A stretch of 51,286 nucleotides of DNA from Candidatus Adiutrix intracellularis. Lineage in GTDB: Bacteria > Desulfobacterota > Desulfarculia > Adiutricales > Adiutricaceae. Position 1 is the stretch's first letter, and each line of letters opens with the position of its first letter. Below the pieces are notes generated by a model. It was not told the origin of the DNA and did not search any database. It was given only the letters and a program-made list of their open reading frames with translations. Of this stretch, positions 44,002-51,286 are shown in pieces. The stretch is taken from NCBI GenBank assembly GCA_001577715.1, contig LQAA01000143.1, positions 1 to 51,286 of the forward strand. Reading direction: 5' to 3'. A program made the position numbers and the translations under genes.

Positions 44002-45112
44002 ATGCTGATAGATCTCAACCCTGTCGCTAAAAATATCGCCGAACGCCTGACTATCCTCAGGGGGTATCTTTGACCTACCAGCTTTGAACCGTCGTCTGAG
44101 CGAACTGGATGAAATCATGACTCAGGCCGGCTTCTGGGATGACCCTCAGAATGCTCAGTCTGTAAGTCAGGAGCGCACCCAGCTCGGCGAACGCCTGAAA
44201 GACTGGGTGACTTTGGAAAAAGAGGGTGAGGAAATAACCCTGTTATTAGATTTAGCTCTGGAAGAAAATGATGAGACTCAGGCCGAGGGATTATCTGACC
44301 AGATTAAGGCTATGATTCGGGCTCTGGATCTTTATGAAGTCAAACGTACGTTGAACGGTCCCCATGATTCAGTTGGGGCTATAGTTGATATTCATGCTGG
44401 GGCTGGGGGCACTGAGAGTCAGGACTGGGCCCAGATTCTTCTGCGCATGTATTTGCGCTATGCTGACCGTAACAATTTTAAAGCTGAGATCGTTGACCGA
44501 CTTGAGGGCGATGAGGCGGGTTTGAAAAGTGTTACTTTTACTCTAGCCGGTCCTTATGCCTTTGGTCTGATGCGTTCTGAAGTAGGCATTCACCGTCTGG
44601 TACGTATTTCGCCTTTTGATTCCCAGAGTCGCCGTCACACCTCTTTTGCTAGTGTCTTCGTCACTCCCGATGTGGCCGACGACATCGTCATTGAAATAAA
44701 CGATCGAGATCTGCGCATAGACACTTATCGGGCTAGTGGGGCTGGGGGGCAGCACGTCAATAAAACTAGTTCGGCCGTCCGTATTACTCATCTGCCCACT
44801 GGCATCGTGGTTCAGTGCCAGGACGACCGCAGTCAGCACCGCAATAAAGATATGGTTATGAAGGTGTTAAAGTCCCGTCTCTATCAGTTTGAAAAAGAAA
44901 AAAAGGCTGCTGAGGTTAGTAAACTTAATAACAGCAAAAAAGAAATAGCCTGGGGTAGCCAGATTCGCTCTTATATCCTTCAGCCCTATAGGCTAATTAA
45001 AGATAACCGCACTACCTATGAAAGCGGCAACGTCGACGCGGTGCTGGATGGCGATTTAGCCGGCTTTGTTCAGGCCTATCTCCTCAAACAGGCAAGCGAG
45101 TCTGGCACATAA
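44002..45112 (+). CDS. prfB: peptide chain release factor 2, with programmed +1 frameshift
   Basis: RF2 ends translation at UGA and UAA. The gene begins at ATG 44002 (MLIDLNPVAKNIAERLTILR), reads 23 codons to an in-frame TGA at 44071-44073, then shifts +1 (CTT TGA C to CTT-GAC) and continues to 45112, giving about 369 residues. The N-terminal helical domain, the stop-recognition SPF in RISPFDSQSRRHTS and the catalytic GGQ in RASGAGGQHVNKTSS are all present. The 3' part alone is open only from the TTG at 44084, so a naive annotation loses the first 28 residues. Eroded DNA follows the stop. Confidence 0.95.
44060..44074 (+). promoter_or_regulatory. RF2 autoregulatory frameshift site
   Basis: AGGGGGTATCTTTGAC: an internal Shine-Dalgarno (AGGGGG), three bases, the slippery CTT and TGA followed by C, as in E. 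coli prfB. Low RF2 lets ribosomes pause at UGA and slip +1, so RF2 controls its own level. The sequence starts with the A at 44059 or the G at 44060. Confidence 0.95.
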
Positions 45113-46010
45113 AAGCTTGGTTGTTTACTTTATTTGGCATTATAGAGTAGCTTTTATTTTTAATTTTATCTATTTTTTGTAATCTGGCCTGGATTTCTAT
45201 GCTTAGCCAGGCCTGCGAGTCTCTAGTCGGAACTTTAGATTCCCTTGAGTTCAATATTTAGGCCGCCGACGAGGTTTATTTAATGGCGCTTAGTGACAGC
45301 TATTTTTTGATCAAATTCCCCTCGCTGACTCTCGAAGTCCTGATTTAGGATAATAAAATCCGTTGTTTCTGGGCTATCACTCTGGAAATTTGAGGTGGAG
45401 CCTATATTTCTTAATTTCTGATTATGCCTTAGTTTGAACACGGCAGCCTAAAATTAACCCTTCATCTTTTGAGCACTTTCGGTCCCTAGACTAGCTCTCA
45501 CTTGCCGGTATAATTCAAAGACCGATGCCCCCTTCTGTCTCTTAAAATTAGTTTGAGTCGTCTTTTTGTTTTGGGTGATGTCGATTTAGTTCCGAAATTA
45601 ACCGTCCTGGCCGCTCACATGGGGCTGCTTGTAAGTTAATTTACCATCGTAAAGTTACCGCCCCTGAATTGGCTGAGGTCCATCTTTTAGCCAATTTCGA
45701 CCGGGTCACTCTACATTAGTGGCTTACTAAAACTAACTCCCGGTCGTTTGGTGGAACTGGACGTCAAAAATAGTGTCCGTTTTGTGGTCACTACCGATGA
45801 AAAATAAAAAATCCCCCTCGCCTGACCGAGACTAACCTCGTCTACTTAGCTTTTTCCGGCAAAGTCGGAAGTTAGTCTACTTTCCTTTCTGACCTTTTCA
45901 AAAAATATTTTATTAGTACTAAGAAAGCTTTTGACTTAGTGATGGAAATGCTGCGATAAAATTAATCGGCTTTTTACTTATTCAATAAGACATAGTGAAT
46001 ACAGAGAGGG
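45113..46010 (+). pseudogene. unidentified gene relic after prfB
   Basis: Plus-strand scraps with protein-like bias and many stops. Near 45200-45400 I read MLSQACESLVGTLDSLEFNI, LMALSDSYFLIKFPSLTLEV and DNKIRCFWAITLEI. Near 45440 comes FEHGSLKLTLHLLSTFGP, and near 45745 LVELDVKNSVRFVVTTDEK. The alternating strand pattern would fit an envelope protein such as a GspN or AsmA-like family, but the match is too weak to name. One or two former genes may be represented. Confidence 0.4.
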
Positions 46011-46019
46011 TATAAAACG

Positions 46020-46410
46020 GTGGCTAGCTTTAAGCTTAAAATGACCGAAATTTAGGGAACTAAAACTAGACTGATGACTGAGCTGGAAGAAAAAATTAGA
46101 AGTGAGGTTATAAGTATCGCCCTTGTGATTATAGATCAAGATTATAATTATAAATGGGCCAAGGATTTAATGTGGCTGGAAGAGTTTACGCCTCAACCGC
46201 GAAGAAAAAATTAAGGAGTAAGCTGCCCTGATTAAAGCTTCCGTTAACTATAACGTAATGGAAAATTTGAAAGGAAAAAAATGGTTGAATTTATGGTCGA
46301 GTAGATATATCTGTAACAGAACAAACTTAAGGGAATAGTTACTCCGGCCAAAGCCCGAAGGGACCGGGGAGTCGAGCGATTTAAGATGAGAGTTTAATTA
46401 TGGCTAGGGA
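46020..46410 (+). pseudogene. probable fliJ (flagellar export chaperone) relic
   Basis: A GTG at 46020 follows GAGAGGG. The frame reads MASFKLKMTEI, a stop, then TRLMTELEEKIRSEVISIAL and VIIDQDYNYKWAKDLM, and later KGIVTPAKARRDRGVERFKM. The short basic start F-K-L-K followed by Glu-rich helix is the look of FliJ. The identification leans on the likely motE relic that follows, as fliJ and motE are often neighbours. Interrupted by at least three stops. Confidence 0.4.
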
Positions 46411-46929
46411 AAGGGAATACTTGTAATTAAAACTAGTTTTTCGCTTGCGGCTTGGTTACCCTGGCGCTAAAAAACCAAGGTTCAGTTGAAATTTTTTATT
46501 TGAAGATTAGGCCGATAGATAAAAGCTTTCCGGTACACTCGGGTGGGAGTATTTTTGAAAGGGTCGGAGCGACTGCTTTGGTTTCGGCCCTTCGCTTGGT
46601 TCCGATAGAGGCGGGTGTGAAAAAAATTCGGCCTGCTGCAGGTTAATTCGTTTTAGGGTGCCTGGGTTTATCTGGTGGCGGCCCCCGGGAGGTTGTGGCC
46701 CTAGCTTAGGCTCAGGCGGTTTCGTTCTAATCGTTTTCGTTGGGATCCTTTTAGTTATAGACGGGTAGGAGGTTTCGGCCGAAGTGTTCCTTCTTCTTCT
46801 CCCGAGGGAGATGATCTCATGTTCCCGGTGACGTTTTCTTTCCGACCGGCTCCTGGAACCGTTGCCCCAATATTGATCCCGGTGGTCGGAAAGGTGTTTC
46901 TTAGTCTGAAACGATGAAAAACTTGTGTT

Positions 46930-47397
46930 GTCCGTAGGAACAGGAGTAGAATTTGGCTCGGAAAGAGGTCTTTTTAGCTGGTAAAGAAAGCGACCTAAGC
47001 GTTTTGGAGGAAGCGTCGAAGAAGAACCTTCAAGACGCTGATATCAGTAAGCGGAAAATCGTAGTTATATTGCAGTGGAACTAAACCATTTTGGTCGAGT
47101 AGAAGGCCCTGGCTGAACAGCAAAAAAAAGAAAACTAACGCGACGCTCGCATTCTGTATCTAGCTATCACTTATGACGGAATTAAAGCTAAGTAGGTTGG
47201 GGGGTGGGGGGACAATCAACAATTTGGATGGCGATGTAGTTGTGTTTATTTTGTCAGGTATGGTCGGCCGGAAAACTGGTTTAATTTTGGTTAACGTTGA
47301 CCCGGGGAAAACCGCCAGGCGGACTAAGGCTATTTTAGAAGAATGCATTAATCCTAATATGTTGATCGAAGATGAAGGTGCTCAGTCGGGCCAATAA
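46930..47397 (+). pseudogene. probable motE (flagellar MotC chaperone-like) relic
   Basis: Scraps of a Lys/Glu/Ala coiled coil (LARKEVFLAGKESDLSVLEE, ASKKNLQDADISKRKI, ALAEQQKKEN, ILYLAITYDGIKAK) precede NLDGDVVVFILSGMVGRKTG and LILVNVDPGKTARRTKAILE. The last part fits the MgtE-N-like repeat of MotE (A-V-x-I-L-x-x-M-x-x-R-K-A-x-x-I-L-x-x-x-D-P-x-K-A-A). One open stretch of 74 codons (47173-47397) covers it without a ribosome binding site. Between the two flagellar relics, 46440-46930 has a hydrophobic scrap but no clear gene. Confidence 0.42.
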
Positions 47398-47429
47398 TCT
47401 GGGTAGGACTCCTTAATTAAAGAAAAAAG

Positions 47430-47458
47430 TTGACATATTAATTTTTTTCTGGTAAAAC
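47430..47458 (+). promoter_or_regulatory. consensus sigma70 promoter
   Basis: A perfect TTGACA (47430-47435), a 17-base spacer and TAAAAC (47453-47458). It is the only consensus -35 box I found. It points at a structured, terminator-ended RNA and, by read-through, the str operon. Confidence 0.75.
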
Positions 47459-47465
47459 TCACAAA

Positions 47466-47655
47466 CTATGCCGATGGCCCCAAGCAACCGAGTAGGTTAA
47501 AAGGTCGCAGTTCAAAGAAAAAGGGCAGACCATAAGAAAGTAGGATAACCCGTAAGCGGGTGAACTTTCGTAGCCTGACTTGGGTCAATCGTTGCTCTAA
47601 CCCCTTCCTGGGTGTACCTTGTGGGGGTAACCCATCAAGCCTAAACGGCTTTTTT
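47466..47655 (+). ncRNA. candidate small RNA of about 190 bases (6S-like)
   Basis: There is no frame, but a promoter just upstream and an intrinsic terminator at the end define a unit of about 190 bases. It folds into a long broken hairpin. GATGG (47473-47477) pairs with CCATC (47632-47636), CCCC with GGGG (47623-47627) and AAG with CTT (47618-47620). At the tip GAAAGT pairs with ACTTTC around ACCCG-TAAG-CGGGT (47548-47561). The apex falls in the middle, as in 6S RNA. An AACC/GGTT side hairpin lies in the 5' arm. The 11-base string AAGCAACCGAG is shared with the candidate at 2298-2308. It could instead be a leader of rpsL. Confidence 0.45.
47637..47655 (+). terminator. short intrinsic terminator of the candidate RNA
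   Basis: AAGCC (47637-47641), loop TAAAC, GGCTT (47647-47651), then T to 47655. The stem is short, so read-through into rpsL is likely. From 47656 to 47756 no further promoter is clear. Confidence 0.55.
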
Positions 47656-47756
47656 GGTGCCCGGTTTCAGAGTGGACCTGATGTTTCCTAGAAGGCGCAA
47701 GGGTTTAAGGCTTGGCGAAGGAATAATTGTTTATTAGTTATTTTTAAGGTTGTGTC

Positions 47757-48128
47757 ATGCCGACTATTAATCAGTTGATTCGTAAAGGCCGCAAGGTCCA
47801 GCTTAAGAAAAATACTGTGCCAGCTCTGAAAGCCTGTCCTCAAAAGCGTGGAGTCTGCATCAGGGTTTATACCGCTACGCCTAAGAAGCCCAATTCGGCT
47901 CTCAGAAAAGTGGCTCGCGTCCGGCTCTCCAATAGTATGGAAGTAACCGCTTATATTCCCGGTGAAGGTCATAATCTTCAAGAGCATTCTGTGGTTATGA
48001 TCCGCGGTGGCCGTGTTAAGGATTTACCTGGAGTGCGCTACCATGTTATCCGCGGGGCTTTGGACGCCATCGGGGTTCAGAAACGGCGTAATGGTCGCAG
48101 TAAATATGGGGCCAAACGGCCTAAGTAA
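47757..48128 (+). CDS. rpsL: 30S ribosomal protein S12
   Basis: S12 sits at the decoding centre of the 30S subunit. The 123-residue protein has [11 protein letters not shown], the [17 protein letters not shown] loop, [20 protein letters not shown] and [16 protein letters not shown], all conserved. The two lysines linked to streptomycin response (in TPKKPN and VKDLPG) are wild-type. The ATG follows AAGG at 47745-47748. It is the first gene of the str operon. Confidence 0.97.
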   Translation: MPTINQLIRKGRKVQLKKNTVPALKACPQKRGVCIRVYTATPKKPNSALRKVARVRLSNSMEVTAYIPGEGHNLQEHSVVMIRGGRVKDLPGVRYHVIRGALDAIGVQKRRNGRSKYGAKRPK

Positions 48129-48206
48129 AGTGATGCTACGCCCCGGTTTTCGGGAAGTAGCGATTTCGATCTTCGCTCATTATAAAAAAGCTAAGGATAG
48201 ATCACG

Positions 48207-48677
48207 ATGCCCAGGCGTAGAGATGTTTCTAAAAGGGAAATTGCTCCCGATCCCAAGTATGGCTCAAAGTTAGCGGCTCGTTTTATTAATAATCTGCTCC
48301 GCAAAGGTAAAAAGAGCACGGCTGAGCGCATATTTTATGGGGCCATCGATATCATCGCCGAAAAAACTAAAGACGACCCGTTGAAAATTTTTGAAAAAGC
48401 TTTGGAGCAGGCTAAGCCGGTGGTAGAAGTTAAAAGCCGCCGGGTAGGCGGCAGCACTTATCAGGTTCCGGTGGAAATTCGCGCTGACCGACGCAGCGCC
48501 CTTTCTATCCGTTGGTTGATTAATTATGCTCAAAGCCGCGGAGAAAAGGGGATGCAGGCTAAACTAGCTGGTGAACTTATGGACGCTGCTCAAGGGCGGG
48601 GGTCAGCCGTTAAAAAACGCGAAGACACGCATCGTATGGCCGAAGCTAACAAGGCCTTCGCTCATTACCGTTGGTAA
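48207..48677 (+). CDS. rpsG: 30S ribosomal protein S7
   Basis: S7 nucleates the 30S head and, in many bacteria, represses its own operon by binding the rpsL-rpsG gap. The 156-residue protein has [36 protein letters not shown], and [19 protein letters not shown], all conserved. The 78-base gap after rpsL could hold the S7 site; a structured stretch (CCCGGTTTTCGGG) is visible at 48141-48153. Intact. Confidence 0.97.
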   Translation: MPRRRDVSKREIAPDPKYGSKLAARFINNLLRKGKKSTAERIFYGAIDIIAEKTKDDPLKIFEKALEQAKPVVEVKSRRVGGSTYQVPVEIRADRRSALSIRWLINYAQSRGEKGMQAKLAGELMDAAQGRGSAVKKREDTHRMAEANKAFAHYRW

Positions 48678-48689
48678 AGGATTGCTCTT

Positions 48690-50789
48690 TTGGCCCGTCA
48701 GATTTCTATAGCTAACACGCGTAATATTGGCATTATCGCCCACATTGACGCCGGTAAGACCACTACTACGGAACGTATTTTATTCTATACTGGGGTCTCT
48801 CAAAAAATAGGAGAAGTACATGATGGCCAGGCCACTATGGACTGGATGGAGCAGGAGCAGGAGCGTGGCATTACCATCACTTCAGCGGCTACCACTTGTT
48901 TCTGGCGTAAGCATCGTATAAATATCATTGATACTCCGGGGCACGTTGATTTTACGGTTGAAGTTGAACGGAGCCTGCGGGTATTGGATGGAGTGGTTGC
49001 GGTTTTCTGTGCCGTGGGTGGCTGTCAGCCTCAGACGGAGACTGTCTGGCGGCAGGCTGATCGTTATGGTGTCCCCCGCTTGGTTTTTATCAATAAGCTG
49101 GATCGGGTGGGTGCGGATTATGGATGCTGCCTTCAGGAAATGAAAGATCGTTTGGGGGCTAACCCGGCTTTGCTACAATTGCCCATAGGCCGTGAAGATC
49201 AATTTGAGGGTCTCATTGATCTATTGGAAATGAAGGCCCTTATCTACTCTAAAAACTCAAAGGATCCAACCATTTTTGAGGTTAGAGACATCCCGGCTGA
49301 TCGCCTGGAAGAGGCCAAAGCTGCGCGTAGCGCTTTAGTTGAAATTATATCTGATTGTGATGATGAACTTATCGAAGCTTTTCTGGAAGGGCGCGAAGTT
49401 CCGGCAACTCGTCTGCGCGAAGTTTTGCGGCAGGCGACTATTGATTTGAAGATAGTTCCGGTTTTGTTGGGTTCAGCTTTCAAAAATAAAGGCGTTCAGC
49501 CCCTTCTAGATGCGGTGGTAGATTTTTTGCCTGCGCCTACTGATATTCCTCCGGTATCTGGTGTGAATCTTAAAGGGGAAAAGACCGAACGACCCGCCGC
49601 CGATGAGGCTCCTTTTTCGGCCCTGGCCTTCAAATTGATGACCGACATTTATGTAGGCCATTTAACTTTTTTGCGGGTTTATTCTGGAATTCTCAAATCT
49701 GGTGACCAGGTCTACAATGCTAATCGTGAAACTCGGGAAAAGATCGGGCGGTTGCTGAAAATGCACGCCAATAAGCGGGAAGAGATCAAAGAGGCCGAGG
49801 CTGGTGACATTGTGGTGGCGGTAGGTTTGCGAAATTCTACTACAGGCGACACTCTATGCGATGAAGCCAGTCCATTGATTTTGGAAAGGCTCCATATTCC
49901 TGAACCGGTTATCCATATTGCTCTAGTTCCAGCCAGCAAGGATGATCAGGAAAAACTGGGTAATGCTTTGGCCAAATTGGCCTCCGAAGACCCTTCTTTT
50001 AGGGTGAGGACTGATGAGGAAACTAATGAGACTATTATTTCCGGCATGGGCGAATTGCACCTGGAAATCATAGTTGATCGTTTAGTGCGTGAATTTAAGG
50101 TTGCGGCCAACATGGGGGCGCCTCAGGTGGCTTACCGTGAAACCGTCACTAAGACCGTTGAAGTTCAGGGCCGGCATATCCGCCAATCGGGTGGTCGGGG
50201 CCAGTATGGTGATGTCTGGTTACGGGTTGAACCCTTACCGCCTGGTTCCGGTCTAGTCTATGAGACGGCTGTAGTAGGTGGTACCGTGCCCAAGGAATAT
50301 CATTCCGCCGTGGGCGAAGGCGCTCTGGAAGCCGCCCGTAAAGGTGGAGTTAGGGCTGGTTTTCCGGTAACCGATCTTAAAGTTACCTTGTTCGATGGTT
50401 CTTACCATGAGGTCGATTCCTCGGAGATGGCTTTTCATATTGCCGGGTCTTTAGCTTTAAAAGAGGGTCTACGGAACGCTAAATCAATTCTGCTGGAACC
50501 AATTATGGATTTAGAAGTAGTTTCACCGGAAGAATACCTTGGCGATGTTATGGGCGATCTATCTTCTCGGCGTGGCCGGGTCTCCGGGTTGGAAGTTAAG
50601 AGCGGCTTTCAAATTATTCGGGCCGAAGTACCTTTGGCTTCCATGTTTGGTTATTCTACCGAATTAAGATCCAGAACTCAGGGCCGGGCTAATTTTAGTA
50701 TGCAGTTCGGCCGTTATCAGCCCATGCCGGAAAGCGTAGCTACTGAAGTTGCTGCTGCCCGCGAGGCTAAGAAAACTGTTAATCGTTAA
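48690..50789 (+). CDS. fusA: elongation factor G
   Basis: EF-G drives GTP-dependent translocation. The 699-residue protein has G1 [20 protein letters not shown], switch [32 protein letters not shown] (G4), domain [21 protein letters not shown] and the domain IV loop [17 protein letters not shown]. It begins at TTG (48690), matching the family start [13 protein letters not shown], after TAAAGGA (48675-48681). Full length and close to the usual fusA length. Twelve bases separate it from rpsG. Confidence 0.97.
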   Translation: MARQISIANTRNIGIIAHIDAGKTTTTERILFYTGVSQKIGEVHDGQATMDWMEQEQERGITITSAATTCFWRKHRINIIDTPGHVDFTVEVERSLRVLDGVVAVFCAVGGCQPQTETVWRQADRYGVPRLVFINKLDRVGADYGCCLQEMKDRLGANPALLQLPIGREDQFEGLIDLLEMKALIYSKNSKDPTIFEVRDIPADRLEEAKAARSALVEIISDCDDELIEAFLEGREVPATRLREVLRQATIDLKIVPVLLGSAFKNKGVQPLLDAVVDFLPAPTDIPPVSGVNLKGEKTERPAADEAPFSALAFKLMTDIYVGHLTFLRVYSGILKSGDQVYNANRETREKIGRLLKMHANKREEIKEAEAGDIVVAVGLRNSTTGDTLCDEASPLILERLHIPEPVIHIALVPASKDDQEKLGNALAKLASEDPSFRVRTDEETNETIISGMGELHLEIIVDRLVREFKVAANMGAPQVAYRETVTKTVEVQGRHIRQSGGRGQYGDVWLRVEPLPPGSGLVYETAVVGGTVPKEYHSAVGEGALEAARKGGVRAGFPVTDLKVTLFDGSYHEVDSSEMAFHIAGSLALKEGLRNAKSILLEPIMDLEVVSPEEYLGDVMGDLSSRRGRVSGLEVKSGFQIIRAEVPLASMFGYSTELRSRTQGRANFSMQFGRYQPMPESVATEVAAAREAKKTVNR

Positions 50790-50839
50790 TTTCTTATATT
50801 GATGATGGTATTTATTCCTAATTGTTATCTGAGCGCGAG

Positions 50840-50867
50840 TTTCTCGGTATAGGTTCGCGTTTATAAT
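50840..50867 (+). promoter_or_regulatory. possible promoter for tuf
   Basis: TATAAT at 50862-50867 has a poor -35 partner (TTTCTC at 50840-50845, 16-base spacer). The 124-base gap between fusA and tuf is long for one operon, so a separate tuf promoter is plausible. Confidence 0.4.
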
Positions 50868-50913
50868 AAAAAATTTTGTTAGCGGCGGACCCGGACCGTC
50901 AGGGGAGGCGAAA

Positions 50914-51286
50914 ATGGCCAAAAAGAAGTTCGATCGTACCAAGCCCCACGTGAATGTGGGTACCATAGGGCATATAGATCATGGCAAGACCACTCTCACC
51001 GCGGCTATAACTTTGGTGTTGTCGAAGGCTGGGGGTGGAGATTACGTTCCATTCGACAAGATCGACAAGGCCCCGGAAGAAAAAGAGCGAGGCATAACTA
51101 TAGCTGCCAGCCATGTGGAGTATGAAACTTTTAACCGTCATTATGCCCACGTTGACTGTCCTGGTCATGCCGACTACATCAAAAATATGATTACCGGTGC
51201 AGCCCAGATGGATGGAGCCATATTAGTAGTGGGGGCCGATGACGGGCCCATGCCTCAGACTAGGGAACATATTCTTCTGGCTCGCC
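50914..51286 (+). CDS. tuf: elongation factor Tu, N-terminal part (runs off the window)
   Basis: EF-Tu brings aminoacyl-tRNA to the ribosome. The first 124 residues are present: [20 protein letters not shown], the P-loop [15 protein letters not shown], switch I ERGITI, switch [14 protein letters not shown] and [13 protein letters not shown]. The G4 motif lies beyond the end. The ATG follows AGGGGAGG (50901-50908). Small departures from the usual sequence are seen ([21 protein letters not shown]) but nothing at catalytic positions. The gene is cut by the window edge, not broken. Confidence 0.97.
   Translation, partial: MAKKKFDRTKPHVNVGTIGHIDHGKTTLTAAITLVLSKAGGGDYVPFDKIDKAPEEKERGITIAASHVEYETFNRHYAHVDCPGHADYIKNMITGAAQMDGAILVVGADDGPMPQTREHILLAR

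Overview
The window looks like the chromosome of a host-restricted Desulfobacterota (deltaproteobacterial) bacterium that is losing genes. This is inferred from the gene set and layout: hflKC, a delta-type conserved hypothetical next to queD, a fused LplT-Aas ancestor, an Mla operon ending in a PqiC-type lipoprotein, and the str operon. No rRNA or other taxonomic marker is present, so the assignment is inference. About half of the sequence is clean, tightly packed genes with 4-base overlaps. The rest is stop-riddled, AT-richer relic DNA in blocks of roughly 0.4 to 4.6 kb.

Layout. 1-3640: hflK-hflC, a promoter with a candidate structured RNA, a conserved hypothetical and queD, then a cobalamin riboswitch and a strong terminator with no surviving gene. 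3641-8140: decay, mostly an RND efflux pump relic on the minus strand, plus an IS fragment. 8143-10440: a lone ribbon-helix-helix gene, a YciO/TsaC-type gene and serS. 10441-12437: an IS1634-type transposase relic. 12442-18508: promoter, then ppx/gppA, guaB and dnaE. 18509-20363: an unidentified relic and an IS5-type relic. 20364-26381: a menaquinone operon, menF-menD-menB-menC-menE. 26382-29030: an IS66-type relic and an autotransporter beta-domain relic. 29032-32506: an LplT-PlsC-acyl-ACP synthetase fusion gene broken by one in-frame stop and several frameshifts. 32481-38353, minus strand: a broken small gene, a split TctC-like binding protein, mlaE, mlaF, mlaD, a PqiC-like lipoprotein and an MFS transporter. 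38354-42360: decay with IS5-type and IS66-type relics. 42361-45112: hypothetical, dnaJ, and prfB with its programmed +1 frameshift. 45113-47400: relics, including likely flagellar fliJ and motE. 47430-51286: a promoter-driven, terminator-ended candidate small RNA, then rpsL, rpsG, fusA and the start of tuf.

Function. What survives is core information processing (SerRS, Pol III alpha, RF2, S12, S7, EF-G, EF-Tu, DnaJ), guanine nucleotide synthesis, menaquinone synthesis (hence quinone-linked, probably anaerobic, respiration), outer-membrane lipid transport and membrane quality control. What is dead is a free-living toolkit: multidrug efflux, an autotransporter, flagellar parts, lysophospholipid recycling and insertion sequences. 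I found no rRNA, tRNA, CRISPR array or intact transposase. The most unusual items are the orphan B12 riboswitch, the two 6S-like RNA candidates, and the stepwise death of the tri-domain LplT-Aas gene.
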